Assembly (NCBI GenBank): GCA_965248775.1 | Contig: OZ252150.1 | Location: 1,798,001-1,862,000 of the forward strand | Length of the DNA: 64,000 bases | DNA from: JBHHUI01 sp965248775 | GTDB taxonomy: Bacteria; Chloroflexota; Anaerolineae; Anaerolineales; JBHHUI01 | Reading direction: 5' to 3' | Shown: in pieces, positions 33,810-43,243 of the stretch | Layout of the letters: each line of letters begins with the position of its first letter | Numbering within the stretch: the stretch's first letter is position 1 | Notes under the pieces: model-generated | What the model saw: only the letters and a program-made list of their open reading frames with translations | The model's database searches: none | What the model was told of the DNA's origin: nothing | Translations under genes and position numbers: made by a program

Positions 33810-34259
33810 ATGATTAAAGAATACAAACATTCCCAGATTGGTTATTTCCTTCTCATTGTCTATAGTGTTGTAATAATGGGGATGGTATACCTAAATATTG
33901 TGACCGAATTCAGTCCAATTGCTCAATTCGGTCTCATCATCATGTTCATCGTGCTGGCTTTGTTCGCAACTTTGAAGGTGAAAGTCGACCACAAAATGAT
34001 CCAGATTCGATTTGGAGTGGGCGCTATCCGTAAAGGTTTCCGCCTTAACAAAATTGAGAATTATCGCGTGGTCAAGAATCCTTGGTATTACGGCTGGGGG
34101 ATCCGATTCACGCCACGGGGTTGGCTTTTCAATGTTTCTGGATTCTCGGCGATTGAACTTCAGATGAAGAACGGAAAGCGATTTCGAATCGGGACGGACG
34201 ATCCCAAAGGATTAGCAAAAGCGGTCGACGAAGCCCTGAATGTTGCTCTTATTCGATAA
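33810..34259 (+). CDS. Small membrane protein with PH-like domain
   Basis: 149 residues from ATG 33810. Two N-terminal membrane helices (GYFLLIVYSVVIMGMVYL and FGLIIMFIVLALFATL) are followed by a soluble beta-rich part with KVDHKMIQIRFGVGAIRKGF, NPWYYGWGIRFTPRGWLFNV and MKNGKRFRIGTDDPKGLAKA, which resembles bacterial PH-domain membrane proteins of the YdbS/DUF304 type. Function unknown. It is transcribed alone, with no clear ribosome-binding site. Confidence 0.72.
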   Translation: MIKEYKHSQIGYFLLIVYSVVIMGMVYLNIVTEFSPIAQFGLIIMFIVLALFATLKVKVDHKMIQIRFGVGAIRKGFRLNKIENYRVVKNPWYYGWGIRFTPRGWLFNVSGFSAIELQMKNGKRFRIGTDDPKGLAKAVDEALNVALIR

Positions 34260-34393
34260 CTCTCTGATTCGCTTTTATCTTTCGTAAATATCGATAGAGC
34301 TTTGCAGCTCGCGTCCATAAAATAGCATAATTGAAAGGATCGCCCAACATAGTGGCTTTACCACGCCCCGGGGTGGCACATAAGGGAATTAAT

Positions 34394-34816
34394 ATGGGAA
34401 CAATGAATGAGGGAGCACAGGACGAGTTTTTGGCTAAGACCAGACTCGGCATCCTGACAATGCTTAGAATCGATGGATCTCCATCCTCGGTTCCAGTGTG
34501 GTTCGATTGGGATGGTCACACGGTAAGGATTTTTACAGAATCAACTGCGCCGAAAGTGAAGCGAATTACGCATGACCCGCGCGTCAGCCTGCTAATCACA
34601 AATGATGTTGACGAGCCCGAAACCTGGATAGCGTTTGACGGACCTGCCTCTATTAGCAAAGATGGCGGCTTTGAGCTTGCCGAACGCCTTGCGGCGAAGT
34701 TCTGGGATCTATCTGATCCGGAACGCAAGGAGACTCTTGAATCTTGGAGGGCCACCGCAGACGACTTCTACCTCATCGAGTTTGTTCCTGACCGTATCCG
34801 ATCATATTCACTCTGA
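34394..34816 (+). CDS. Pyridoxamine-phosphate-oxidase-fold (PPOX) flavin/F420-binding protein
   Basis: 140 residues from ATG 34394 with AAGGGA six bases before. An upstream in-frame start at 34331 adds a segment unlike the family. Split-barrel features are LAKTRLGILTMLRIDGSPSS, VPVWFDWDGHTVRIFT, KVKRITHDPRVSLLI and a C-terminal YLIEFVPDRIRSYSL. Family members bind FMN, F420 or haem and reduce small substrates. No partner gene suggests which. Intact and monocistronic. Confidence 0.83.
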   Translation: MGTMNEGAQDEFLAKTRLGILTMLRIDGSPSSVPVWFDWDGHTVRIFTESTAPKVKRITHDPRVSLLITNDVDEPETWIAFDGPASISKDGGFELAERLAAKFWDLSDPERKETLESWRATADDFYLIEFVPDRIRSYSL

Positions 34817-34847
34817 ATTCGGTGAATATGTAATCAAATGCCCGGCT

Positions 34848-35246
34848 TCAATTGCGCTCGAAGAACTCGATCAGATTGTTGTCCGGGTCGCTGACACCAA
34901 ATTCGCGTGTCCCATACTCCTCATCCCGCAAGGGGGCATTCGGATGCATGGTGCCAGCAGGCTTGAGAGCATCGTGAAACTCGTCTACACCTTCAAGTTC
35001 AATGCGGCAACTGGCCGTGCCTGCGATGAATGATTCTGCACCGGAGACCACCGGTTCGTGTCTGGACTTTTCGCGACAGGACTCGTCGGAAGCGGCCCAG
35101 AGCGTCAGTTCTACAGCGTCGCGCCGCAAAAGGGCGAAGCTGTTCTCCTGATGTACAGATTCAAAACCCAAAAGGCCACAATAGAAGTCGACTGAGCGCT
35201 GAATATCTTTCACAGGTAGAGCAGGTGTGGCCGCATTTAGCTTCAA
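34848..35246 (-). CDS. VOC (glyoxalase/bleomycin-resistance) family protein
   Basis: 132 residues if the TTG at 35246 is used. It has GGAGG seven bases upstream and begins KLNAATPALPVKDIQRSVDF, the typical VOC N-terminus. An upstream TTG at 35285 is less likely. The paired beta-alpha-beta modules are visible in FYCGLLGFESV and ASCRIELEGVDEFHDAL, with a C-terminal GTREFGVSDPDNNLIEFFE that holds the metal/substrate Glu. It may be a ring-cleavage dioxygenase relative, a glyoxalase or a binding protein. The gene is convergent with the PPOX gene. Confidence 0.84.
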   Translation of the reverse strand: MKLNAATPALPVKDIQRSVDFYCGLLGFESVHQENSFALLRRDAVELTLWAASDESCREKSRHEPVVSGAESFIAGTASCRIELEGVDEFHDALKPAGTMHPNAPLRDEEYGTREFGVSDPDNNLIEFFERN

Positions 35247-35441
35247 GAATGTACCTCCGGCAAATGGATCATGTTTAGGCCGCAAAGCCAGTCGCTGAAC
35301 TGACCATCCCCTTCATACTCGCTGCCCTCACAGGCCGGTGGGCAGCCCGATAACTCCTCTGAGATTTTAAAGATCTACTGCCGAACACAAAAACAGCGAA
35401 CGTAGACCTACAACTCCATCTAGGATAAATTTGAGCGTGCT

Positions 35442-36233
35442 TCAGGAAATTTGCATATACGACGTGCGCCACTCGTCGGTTTCATCCCACTTAAAGGGGG
35501 TCTGCATGGTCGTGCGCGATTGGCGGGCAGTCTCCAGAAGATCTAGTGCTACACTTACGATCTCTTGTTGCATTGCAACATCGTTTGGCTTGCCACACGG
35601 ATTCCCAAGCGGGAAGTCGGTGAACACGAAGCGGGGCACACCGCACTGCTCGACGATATCCCGAGCAGAACCGATGAGGACAGTCGAAATACCGTTCGCC
35701 TCCAGATGTCGTGCAACCAGACTCACGGTCTGGTGACAGACCGGTCAGAGGGCGACCACAATGACGGCATCGACCCCGTCCGAGCGACAAAGATCGAGTA
35801 TCGCCGGGGCATCTTCCTGTGAGCTCTTCCGCTGACTGTAGACCATTGGCGCACCGTAGAAACGCGGTGACGCACTTCCGATCCGCCCAACGGAAGCAAA
35901 ATACTCCAAACGACGAATTGGCAGGAATGATTCGACATCTTTTGTGTGCGTGGCCTTTTTGTGCCAGAACAGATGATCCGTGTAAAGGGATTCCGGCGGC
36001 GGATTTGTCGGCGCAGCATAAACCTCTTTAATCTTACTTTCGGCACTACTGAGAGTAGTTGTGGTCACCAATGCGAGCCGACTATCGCTCAACGGTTTGG
36101 GAAGCGAATGGAACGGCGCATCCTCGTGGGTCGCCCAGCGGTATGGTTCTTCGAAGCCACGCGCGCGGTAGTATTCACGCGACTTGTCGATATAGCTTAA
36201 GAATCTGCGATGGGCTAGCTGATATCCACTCAC
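35442..36233 (-). CDS. Glycine/sarcosine/betaine/D-proline reductase-family selenoprotein with U-x-x-C motif, Sec163
   Basis: 263 residues from GTG 36233 (GGGAG eight bases upstream). The UGA at 35745-35747 is codon 163 in VVAL-U-PVCHQTVSLVARHL. Downstream the protein continues in the same frame with DIVEQCGVPRFVFTDFPLGN. It belongs to the selenoprotein B-like proteins often annotated as grd-family reductases, where the Sec position is Cys in many homologues. A UxxC motif suggests a thioredoxin-like redox centre. It stands apart from the grd locus, next to an interrupted alpha/beta hydrolase. It is probably functional, as no other stop interrupts it. The reaction is unknown. Confidence 0.87.
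35716..35734 (-). promoter_or_regulatory. Candidate SECIS hairpin of the U-x-x-C selenoprotein
   Basis: Perfect seven-base-pair stem ACCAGAC/GTCTGGT with a CGTGA loop, beginning 11 bases after the UGA. A second, mutually exclusive seven-pair hairpin (CGGTCTG/CAGACCG) starts two bases after the UGA, so the RNA could switch between them. Confidence 0.72.
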
Positions 36234-36665
36234 GCCTACGCTCCCTCGGGATGGTTAGGGCCGGTCCACACAACGGGCAGCACAGCGATAGAATCCCCCG
36301 GCCTTCTACAGCAACATACTACAATTAGTTGCAGCCCTACTCTGCCGATAAGTTGGCCTGCATAAACTCCAGCGTTTCGCGAATGATGGCGTGAGTGCGC
36401 GGGGTGTCTTCGAATATGTCAAAGCCATGCCGGGCTTCAGCATGATTGAGGAGGCTGAAATCCGCACCTGCTGCAATCGCCTGTGTGACAAACTCTTCAA
36501 TCGAATCATTGATCACCGCTGTGTCGTTACCTGCCCGGACAATGAGCAGCGGCGGCAACTGATTTCTGTACTGGCTGAGGTAGTAACCATTGGTGCTAGT
36601 TGAAAAAGTCATGAGCATCGCTCAGACTATGGGTTATCGACGAATAACCATAGGGGAGCGAGCTC

Positions 36666-37747
36666 ATGACTACCGAAGATATTATCACCCTTGTCGCGCC
36701 CGCCAGGGTCGTGATAACGATTTTCTGCGAAGTGGATGACAGCCTGCCGGAGATAATCAAGCATTCACAGGCCAAACTGTACCCCAGTGAACTGGTCACC
36801 ATTGGTATCCTGTTTGCGCTCAAGGGTGGCCATTTTCGGGCATTCTATCGGTGGCTGCCTAGTCCAGTCGACTAGACTGGGAAGCGTGATTATGACGCGC
36901 TCTTCGCCGGCTTGCCAGAGCGGACGCGCTTGCAGCGCTTGCTCAAGGCGCATCAGGACTGGTGCGATTTGCTACTCGCCGAACCCAGTCTGTTCACGGT
37001 TATTGACACCTACCCGATCGAACTACTCTTTCCCATTCGGGAAGGCCGCAGCCAACACCAAATCGGCAAGAAAGGCCGCGACAAAGGGCGCTGGCGTGTC
37101 GGCGTGAAGCTGTGCTGGTTGCTGGACGACCATGGCCGCGTCGCACAGTGCCGCACTTGTCGCGTGCGACAGCATCGCAGAGTGACGCCCAGTGCTGAAC
37201 GAACTGGGTCAGTATGCGCACTCCACGTTGTGATGCACACCACGTCCAGTCTGTCCGCACAGTCCAGTAAAGGGACTGCACTGGGTGACTGGGTACTGAC
37301 ACAGTGCGTTTCACCCCGTCCAGCCGCCGGGGCTGGGCGATGCAGTCCGCACGTGACTGTGCAGCACTGGGCTGCATCGGTATCAACTGGGACTGGAACA
37401 CGCTCAACACGCATGACAAGCATTTCCATCACGTGGCAGCAGCCTTTGTCGACCAGACGATTGCCTTCGCTGATTTCGGTTTTCGGTCTGCAGACGGCCA
37501 TCCGGCCAACATGAAACTATGTCCCAAGGGCACCTGGAATGAGCGTATGTACGTCGAGACGGCGTTGTCCATGGTCACCATCGTGTGCGACTTGAAACGC
37601 TTGCGCCATCGCGTGACACAATACATCTCTGCTCGCCTAGCTTATGTGGCGGCGATGTTCAATATCTTGCTGGACCTGGCCCGTCAACTTGATCCCGATC
37701 CATATGCCAACCCGTATAAGATGTCAATCGCTCAGTTCTCACTCTGA
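36666..37747 (+). pseudogene. Degenerate DDE transposase of the element at 36586
   Basis: The N-terminal part (36666-36875) reads MTTEDIITLVAPARVVITIF to YRWLPSPVD and stops at a TAG within the palindrome-like CCAGTCGACTAGACTGG. The same frame resumes after it, with DYDALFAGLPERTRLQRLL and FTVIDTYPIELLFPIREG, which carries a catalytic Asp. It is then broken by about 240 bp of repeat sequence and ends in another frame with TLNTHDKHFHHVAAAFVDQT and MYVETALSMVTIVCDLKRL. Two lesions make it inactive. Both consist of CAGT/ACTG-type sequence. Confidence 0.75.
37147..37385 (+). repeat. CAGT/ACTG-rich multi-hairpin element, copy B, inside a transposase gene
   Basis: About 240 bp separating two halves of the transposase (GRVAQ and NWDTLNTHDKHF). 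It is rich in CCAGT, ACTGGG and GTGACTG words with many local inverted repeats, such as GGTCAGTA (37206-37213) against TACTGAC (37294-37300). It is homologous over about 100 bp to copy A at 2185-2335, same strand. Confidence 0.58.
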
Positions 37748-38350
37748 ACTAGCACCATTGGTTAGTAGGTCGGCGAATGCTGTTCGAGGGTTTCTTGGCG
37801 GACATCTTGTAGTTCGTCCTGCACATGCTGTAGCGATAAATAGCCATAATAGGCCACTATACAACGCACATCCTTAGGCAGATCTCGAACGGCAGCCGAA
37901 ACCCCATAAGGCACACCCGCTGAGATCGCCCACACACAGAGCCTATCCCCATCTAGCCCCCACTCATTCGCATTGGTTCGTACAAAGTTGAACGCATCTC
38001 TTATGTCTTCACCGGTAGCATCCATGTGAGTGAGTTGGTCGGTTGAAAGATGGTTGAATGTGACCGCAGCGAGGCCGCTCGCAGTAAGGATCTGTCCGTA
38101 GGAAACGTATTGTCCCCACTCACGGGCGTGCATCAAATCTTCGTTTGGGCCGTCGCCATGCACCAGTATCACAATCGTCGCAGGTAATCGCACTGGTTGA
38201 CGAGGAGTGTACACGTCCATATGCAGATCGAGATCTTCGACTGATTTATAGACATAACTAGAGACGTTGGCGGCAGTCTCCATCCCTTCGATAGTGTAGA
38301 CAACGGGGTTTTTGTGAATATCTGTAAGTTCTGACATTTTTAGTTATGGG

Positions 38351-40825
38351 TTACTTATCACTATAAGCTAGCAGTTCAACTGCTTCACCGTCTATTTCGG
38401 CTTGCCAGTAGGGCTGCCAGGCCACGCCGAACAAATCGACAGAGATATTCTTTTTCAGTGGCGTTATGCGGATTTCTTCAACCTCGTCCACAACATCGGT
38501 CCACTTCTCGTTCAACTCGTCAAGCGCCTTTTCCATTTCAGACTGAATTTCCTGCAGATCTTCTTTGAAGTCATCAATAGCGTCGAGAGATTCTTCCACA
38601 TCCGCCTTGGCCTTCGCCGTCATACGGCGTTTCGTTAGCGAGCTGGAGACTCCTGAACGGCTGCGGCTTCCGCTAAATAACCGCAAAAGATTCTCCCCAT
38701 GTTTGGCAAACTCCTCGAGCTTGCGTGCGCTAAGATCAGCTTCGTCTTCGGCCAGTTCACGCTCTTCGCGGCTGAGCTTTTCTTTAAGGCGGTCAATTTT
38801 TTTCTCATACTTCTCGCGGAGTTTGTCGGCTTCGACGTCGTAGGCGTCTTGAGCGACTTCTGAGCATTCCTCTTTAAATTTCGCAGTCGATACACCCGGT
38901 TGCGCCACAAGTTTCAATGTTGGGTTGCTAAAAATAGTGAGCGCTGCTGATTTGTCGATGTAGTCGACGAAATCTTTTTCGAGAGCACGCGTCTTCTTCC
39001 CATCGGCAAGTAACGCTTCCAATTCCCCGAATACAGAATCTTGCTCAGCCTCTGAGGGCAGATCGCGTTCATCGATCGACATCACAGAATAATCTTCCCA
39101 GCGAACCAAACCGCGCTTATCTGGATTGCCGACGAAGGCAGCAATTTCCTGTGTCGTGTCAATGTTCTTCTTCCGGTCGAGGAAGCGTGTGCTCGCCTGC
39201 GCGAGCAAGCCCGGCTTGTAGAGCAATCCACGAGAACGTGGGCGCGCTTGCGCATCCGAATATCCGGCAGCCTGCGCTGCCTCGGACAGCGTGAGATTGT
39301 GCGGCAGAAAGTACTCGGCGATGCCCGCAGGGGCTGCCGGACGCGTTTGCAAGAAGCTTTCAAGCTCCTCTTTGGAGGCGACAGGCTTGGCTTTGCCGCC
39401 ACCTGCCTTCATTGCTTTTGCGCCCGCTAAAGCATTCACCTCGCCAAGTCGAGTGCGCGTCAACGGCCCGGCCAAATAACTCATGGCCCAGCGTGTTTGG
39501 AACAGCTTGGGTTTTTTCTCATGCACATTGTGGACCAGAAATGCCCGCTTGCTCAAGCCGGCAATCAGGTCTTCGGCTGTCTTGCGATCTAAGCCACTCG
39601 CCTTGGATGTCAATCCATCAAGTAACCGATCGCGGTCCTGATCGGTCTGCAGCTTGCCGATATACCACGTGCCGGCATTCGAAATGGCTTTGTAATCTAC
39701 ATCAACCGGATTCTGTGTTGCGAGCACCAACCCAACCCCAAATGCTCGCGCCTGCTTCAACATGCGCAGTAATGGCTCTTTAGAAGGCGGGTTCGCCGTT
39801 GGTGGAAGATAGCCGAAGATTTCGTCGAAATAAAGCAATGCTCGTAGTGAGGGAGAACCGGATTGACTTCGCATCCACGTCTCAAACGCCGCAAAGAGCA
39901 ATGTGACAAAAAACATACGCTCTTTATCCGAAAGATGTGCAATATAAAAGATGCTGTGCTTCGGACTACCATCCGGTTTGTAGAGCAAGGATTGAATATC
40001 GAGTGGTTCGCCTTCGACCCAGGCCTGGAACGAGGGAGCCGCCAGAATGTTGTTCAGCCGCATCGCCAGTTCGAAGCGCTCTTTTTGTGGATAGAACTGC
40101 TCCACATCGAACACACCCAATTTCTCAAAGGGTGGATTTTGGGTTTGCAGGATCATCTCGCCCAGGTCCAGGTCTTTTTCGTCAGACCAAGCGCGCTCAA
40201 ATATATTCGCAAGCAAAATATGTTCACGAGCTGTTATTGGATCCAAATCCGTCAGCTCGGCTAGTCCTAGTATTGCCGTCACGGTACCCGTGATACGCTC
40301 ACGGAGCAGCTCTTCGTTACCCTTCCAGGGAATCTCCGGCGTGCGCAGGGAAGCCAGGATGCTCACCGGTAGTCCGGCATTGGAGCCAGGGGTGTAGATC
40401 GCAAACTGCGCGCTCTGCTGCAGTTTCTCGATCCGGTCGGCTTCGATCCCCCAATCTGATAAACCGCTCTTCCACAGAGCTGCAGTATCAATGGCAGCTT
40501 GCTGCACCGTTTTATCGTCGCGGCGAGCGGCAGCGGGATCGATCCACGGCTCAAAATCCTCCGCGGCCTGCCCTGGGAAATGGAGCAACAAATTTGTGAT
40601 GTCACCTTTGGGATCGATCAGCAGCGCAGGAACATTGTTCAACGCCGCTTCCTCCATTATGTCGATGCATAGCCCGGTCTTGCCGGAGCCGGTCATACCC
40701 ACAACAAAGGCATGTGTTGTAAGATCGTCCGGGTCATACAGATACGGTTCGCGACTGGTCTCGTCTGAGCCTGCGTCTACGTTGCGTCCGAGATAAAATT
40801 TGCCTGAATAATCTGCGGATGCCAT
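38351..40825 (-). CDS. HerA/FtsK-type P-loop ATPase (DUF853/DUF87-like)
   Basis: 824 residues. The N-terminal barrel segment (FYLGRNVDAGS) is followed by Walker A GMTGSGKTGLCIDI near residue 45, Walker B LRALLYFDEIFGYLPP near 335 and a sensor-like VLATQNPVDVDYKAISN. Residues ~600-760 form a long charged coiled coil (EKYEKKIDRLKEKLSREERE) before a short C-terminal domain. The architecture matches bacterial HerA-like ATP-binding proteins of unknown role, possibly DNA translocation or repair. No NurA nuclease gene is adjacent. It is divergent from a small hypothetical gene. Confidence 0.85.
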   Translation of the reverse strand: MASADYSGKFYLGRNVDAGSDETSREPYLYDPDDLTTHAFVVGMTGSGKTGLCIDIMEEAALNNVPALLIDPKGDITNLLLHFPGQAAEDFEPWIDPAAARRDDKTVQQAAIDTAALWKSGLSDWGIEADRIEKLQQSAQFAIYTPGSNAGLPVSILASLRTPEIPWKGNEELLRERITGTVTAILGLAELTDLDPITAREHILLANIFERAWSDEKDLDLGEMILQTQNPPFEKLGVFDVEQFYPQKERFELAMRLNNILAAPSFQAWVEGEPLDIQSLLYKPDGSPKHSIFYIAHLSDKERMFFVTLLFAAFETWMRSQSGSPSLRALLYFDEIFGYLPPTANPPSKEPLLRMLKQARAFGVGLVLATQNPVDVDYKAISNAGTWYIGKLQTDQDRDRLLDGLTSKASGLDRKTAEDLIAGLSKRAFLVHNVHEKKPKLFQTRWAMSYLAGPLTRTRLGEVNALAGAKAMKAGGGKAKPVASKEELESFLQTRPAAPAGIAEYFLPHNLTLSEAAQAAGYSDAQARPRSRGLLYKPGLLAQASTRFLDRKKNIDTTQEIAAFVGNPDKRGLVRWEDYSVMSIDERDLPSEAEQDSVFGELEALLADGKKTRALEKDFVDYIDKSAALTIFSNPTLKLVAQPGVSTAKFKEECSEVAQDAYDVEADKLREKYEKKIDRLKEKLSREERELAEDEADLSARKLEEFAKHGENLLRLFSGSRSRSGVSSSLTKRRMTAKAKADVEESLDAIDDFKEDLQEIQSEMEKALDELNEKWTDVVDEVEEIRITPLKKNISVDLFGVAWQPYWQAEIDGEAVELLAYSDK

Positions 40826-40903
40826 TCAATTAATTCCTATGAATACCTTTTCGGGGGGGTGGATTTGCAATTTTACCATGACGATTTATGCCCTATCAAC
40901 AGG

Positions 40904-40909
40904 TATAAT
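40904..40909 (+). promoter_or_regulatory. -10 box TATAAT before the small gene at 40931
   Basis: A consensus TATAAT at 40904-40909 lies 22 bases before the ATG. The hexamer 17 bases upstream (ACGATT) is a poor -35, so the promoter may rely on an activator or be weak. Confidence 0.45.
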
Positions 40910-40930
40910 TTGTGACAACCGCACCTGAGC

Positions 40931-41239
40931 ATGTCTGATCTTTTGTGGGAATATCGGGTGGAGAAACCCGGGTCATGGGAAGATTACACCAGCAAGTTAC
41001 TCCTGTTTCGCGACCGATTGAAATACACACTCGGCTGGAAAAACCCCATTGAATATAACATCCCGGCGGCCGAATTGCGATCAATAACACGCGGCAAGAT
41101 GACGATGAAAAATATCGTTATCATCGAGACGACAGGTTGGCCACCGCACGAATTGATGAGTTCGTGGGATCGTCAGACTCAAGAAGCGCTGCTACATGCC
41201 GTGAAGCAAATAATCCCGGCGAAAACGAAAAGCGATTGA
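40931..41239 (+). CDS. Small hypothetical protein
   Basis: 102 residues, starting MSDLLWEYRVEKPGSWEDYT. It is soluble, with a mix of strands and a C-terminal amphipathic helix (QTQEALLHAVKQIIPAK). The middle (PAAELRSITRGKMTMKNIVI) is reminiscent of a PH-like fold, but this is weak. It lies between the divergent HerA-like gene and the formate dehydrogenase genes. Function unknown. Confidence 0.6.
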   Translation: MSDLLWEYRVEKPGSWEDYTSKLLLFRDRLKYTLGWKNPIEYNIPAAELRSITRGKMTMKNIVIIETTGWPPHELMSSWDRQTQEALLHAVKQIIPAKTKSD

Positions 41240-41375
41240 TTACCCCAACAGCATTTCATCTCTGAAAATTTGTTCACGGATTTTGCGGATACCTTCTTGG
41301 GCAAATGTGCCTACACAATTAAATGCAAAATCTGTGCGATCCTTGTTAATTTGCACACAAATCCCAACCATACCG

Positions 41376-41404
41376 TTGCATTCTGCCACTCGTCAAGTTA
41401 AAAT
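41376..41404 (+). promoter_or_regulatory. Promoter of the formate dehydrogenase genes
   Basis: -35 TTGCAT (41376-41381), 17-base spacer, -10 TAAAAT (41399-41404), 30 bases before the ATG of the NuoEF-like gene. No hairpin leader is evident. Confidence 0.6.
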
Positions 41405-41434
41405 ATCCGCCATCCCGATTTACAGGATTCTTCC

Positions 41435-43168
41435 ATGACGCCCGATCTTTCGCTACTGGACGAGACACTCGAGCCATTTACAGGACAAGGACAGACCGCC
41501 CTGCTCCCGGCTTTGCATGCCGCGCAGGACATCTACGGATATCTTCCGAAACCTGTCGCTGCCGCAATTAGCAACCATCTGCACGTCCCGCTGGCAGATG
41601 TATCTGGAGTCATCGATTTTTATGCGATGTTTTACAAGGAGCCGGTTGGCCGTCAGATTGTCATGGTTTGTGGTGATCCAGCCTGTTCGATAAAAGGCAG
41701 CGCTTACGTGCTCGAAAAGCTATGTGAAACGCTGGACATCGAAGACGGCGAAATGACCCCGGACGAGGATTGGACCGTGGAGCGCGTACCTTGTCTTGGT
41801 CTATGCGAACACGCTCCTGCTGTGCTTGTAAATGACGTCGCACTCTCGCGAGTTGACCCACAAGACCCAGACTCAATTCTAGGAATGAAGGCGACCCGAG
41901 CGCGCAGTATCGTCGATGGCGACATCCGCATCCTGACCAGGAACTGCGGAGCTGCGGAACCCACCAGGATCGATGCTTATCTGATTGGTGGCGGTTACGA
42001 GGCACTCACCAAGGCTCTCAAAGAAATGACGCCGATTGAAGTAGTCGAGGAAATCAAAGCTTCCGGCCTGGTGGGCCGAGGCGGAGCAGCCTTCCCAACC
42101 GGTGTGAAGTGGGAAGGGGCTGCCGCTGCACCTGGTGACGAGAAATATGTGATCTGCAATGCTGACGAATCTGAGCCAGGCACCTTTAAAGATCGCGTCT
42201 TATTAGAAGATGATCCTCACAGCACATTGGAAGGGATGATCATTTCCGGTTACGCCATCGGCGCTGGGAAAGGTTATCTGTATATCCGCGGGGAATATCA
42301 GCGCGCAACTGAAATTCTGGCAGAGGCCATTTCAGAAGCTGAAAAAGCGGGCTATCTCGGCGAGAACCTCATGGATAGCGGCTTCAGCTACGAGATTGAA
42401 TTACGGCGGGGCGCGGGGGCCTACATCTGTGGCGAAGAGACAGCCTTGTTCGAGTCCATCGAGGGCAAACGCGGCTTCCCGCGTATCAAACCTCCCTTCC
42501 CAACAACGCATGGCCTTTTCGACAAGCCGACGGTCATAAATAATGTCGAGACACTCTGCAATGTCCCCGTTGTGCTGAACACCACTGCAATTGGCTATCG
42601 CTCGCTCGGCACGGAGAACTCACCCGGACCGAAGCTGTTCTGCCTCTCTGGCGATGTCGCCCGCCCGGGCCTTTACGAAGTTCCGTTTGGTGTGACACTG
42701 AGGCATGTACTCGACAATCTTGCCGGGGGTGTAATCGGTGGAGAGTTGCAGGGCATACTTTTCGGGGGCGCTGCCGGTGCCTTTGCGACCGCTGAGCATC
42801 TGGATACAAAGATGACGTTCGAGGATCTACGCGAGGTGGGTTTACCACTCGGCTCAGGCGTTGTTATGGTCTTCAATGAAAAACGCGATATTCGGCGTGT
42901 GTTAGAGGAACTGGCGCTCTTCTTCGCGGACGAGTCCTGTGGCAAGTGCTACCCCTGTCAGATCGGTACGCAACGCCAGCATGAAGTTCTCACTCGCATG
43001 GTCGCCGGAAACGTCCAGGCAGGAGACAGTGAAATACTCACCGATATTGGCTGGACCATGACAGATGCTTCGCTATGCGGGCTCGGTCAAACTGCAGCAA
43101 CGGCTGTGCTAAGCGCCATGGAAACATGGCCTGAATTGTTCTCCGCGAACGGTGCTGGTGGGTACTGA
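41435..43168 (+). CDS. NAD-linked formate dehydrogenase diaphorase subunit, NuoE-NuoF fusion
   Basis: 577 residues. Residues 1-~150 are a NuoE/HoxE-type [2Fe-2S] thioredoxin-fold domain with Cys ligands in VCGDPACSIKG and RVPCLGLCEHAP. Residues ~180-577 are the NuoF/HoxF part with SGLVGRGGAAFPTGVKW (FMN/NADH), ICNADESEPGTFKDR and the [4Fe-4S] ligands ESCGKCYPCQIGTQ and SLCGLGQTA. The catalytic subunit gene lies two genes downstream, so this unit moves electrons from formate to NAD+ (or the reverse). Fused E/F forms occur in several soluble FDH and hydrogenase complexes. Confidence 0.92.
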   Translation: MTPDLSLLDETLEPFTGQGQTALLPALHAAQDIYGYLPKPVAAAISNHLHVPLADVSGVIDFYAMFYKEPVGRQIVMVCGDPACSIKGSAYVLEKLCETLDIEDGEMTPDEDWTVERVPCLGLCEHAPAVLVNDVALSRVDPQDPDSILGMKATRARSIVDGDIRILTRNCGAAEPTRIDAYLIGGGYEALTKALKEMTPIEVVEEIKASGLVGRGGAAFPTGVKWEGAAAAPGDEKYVICNADESEPGTFKDRVLLEDDPHSTLEGMIISGYAIGAGKGYLYIRGEYQRATEILAEAISEAEKAGYLGENLMDSGFSYEIELRRGAGAYICGEETALFESIEGKRGFPRIKPPFPTTHGLFDKPTVINNVETLCNVPVVLNTTAIGYRSLGTENSPGPKLFCLSGDVARPGLYEVPFGVTLRHVLDNLAGGVIGGELQGILFGGAAGAFATAEHLDTKMTFEDLREVGLPLGSGVVMVFNEKRDIRRVLEELALFFADESCGKCYPCQIGTQRQHEVLTRMVAGNVQAGDSEILTDIGWTMTDASLCGLGQTAATAVLSAMETWPELFSANGAGGY

Positions 43169-43243
43169 CAGTTCGACTAATATTACAGAGATTGGGGACG
43201 GCTATTGTGGCGGCTATCTTTAACAATCGAGAGCACTCTAAAC

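Larger units (their letters stand above)
36586..37762 (+). mobile_element. Insertion sequence, IS982-like by transposase appearance (1177 bp)
   Basis: Ends ACCATTGGTGCTAGTT and, at the right, the complement with one mismatch (ACCAATGGTGCTAGTT). They are flanked by the 5-bp duplication TAGTA (36581-36585 and 37763-37767). The element contains a broken transposase gene and a CAGT-rich insertion. Family assignment is tentative. Confidence 0.8.
36337..38337 (-). pseudogene. Dienelactone-hydrolase-like alpha/beta hydrolase, split by an insertion sequence
   Basis: Segments 38337-37763 and 36580-36337 join in frame to 272 residues (HSPTY joins YLSQYRNQLPPLLIV). Alpha/beta-hydrolase features are the oxyanion segment ATIVILVHGDGPNED, a nucleophile-elbow-like CVWAISAGVPYGV (Ser in A-I-S-A-G, near GxSxG), LIVRAGNDTAVIND with the acid, and ARHGFDIFEDTP with the His. 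The C-terminal third, with the acid and His, is separated from the nucleophile part, so the enzyme is inactive as sequenced. Confidence 0.86.
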
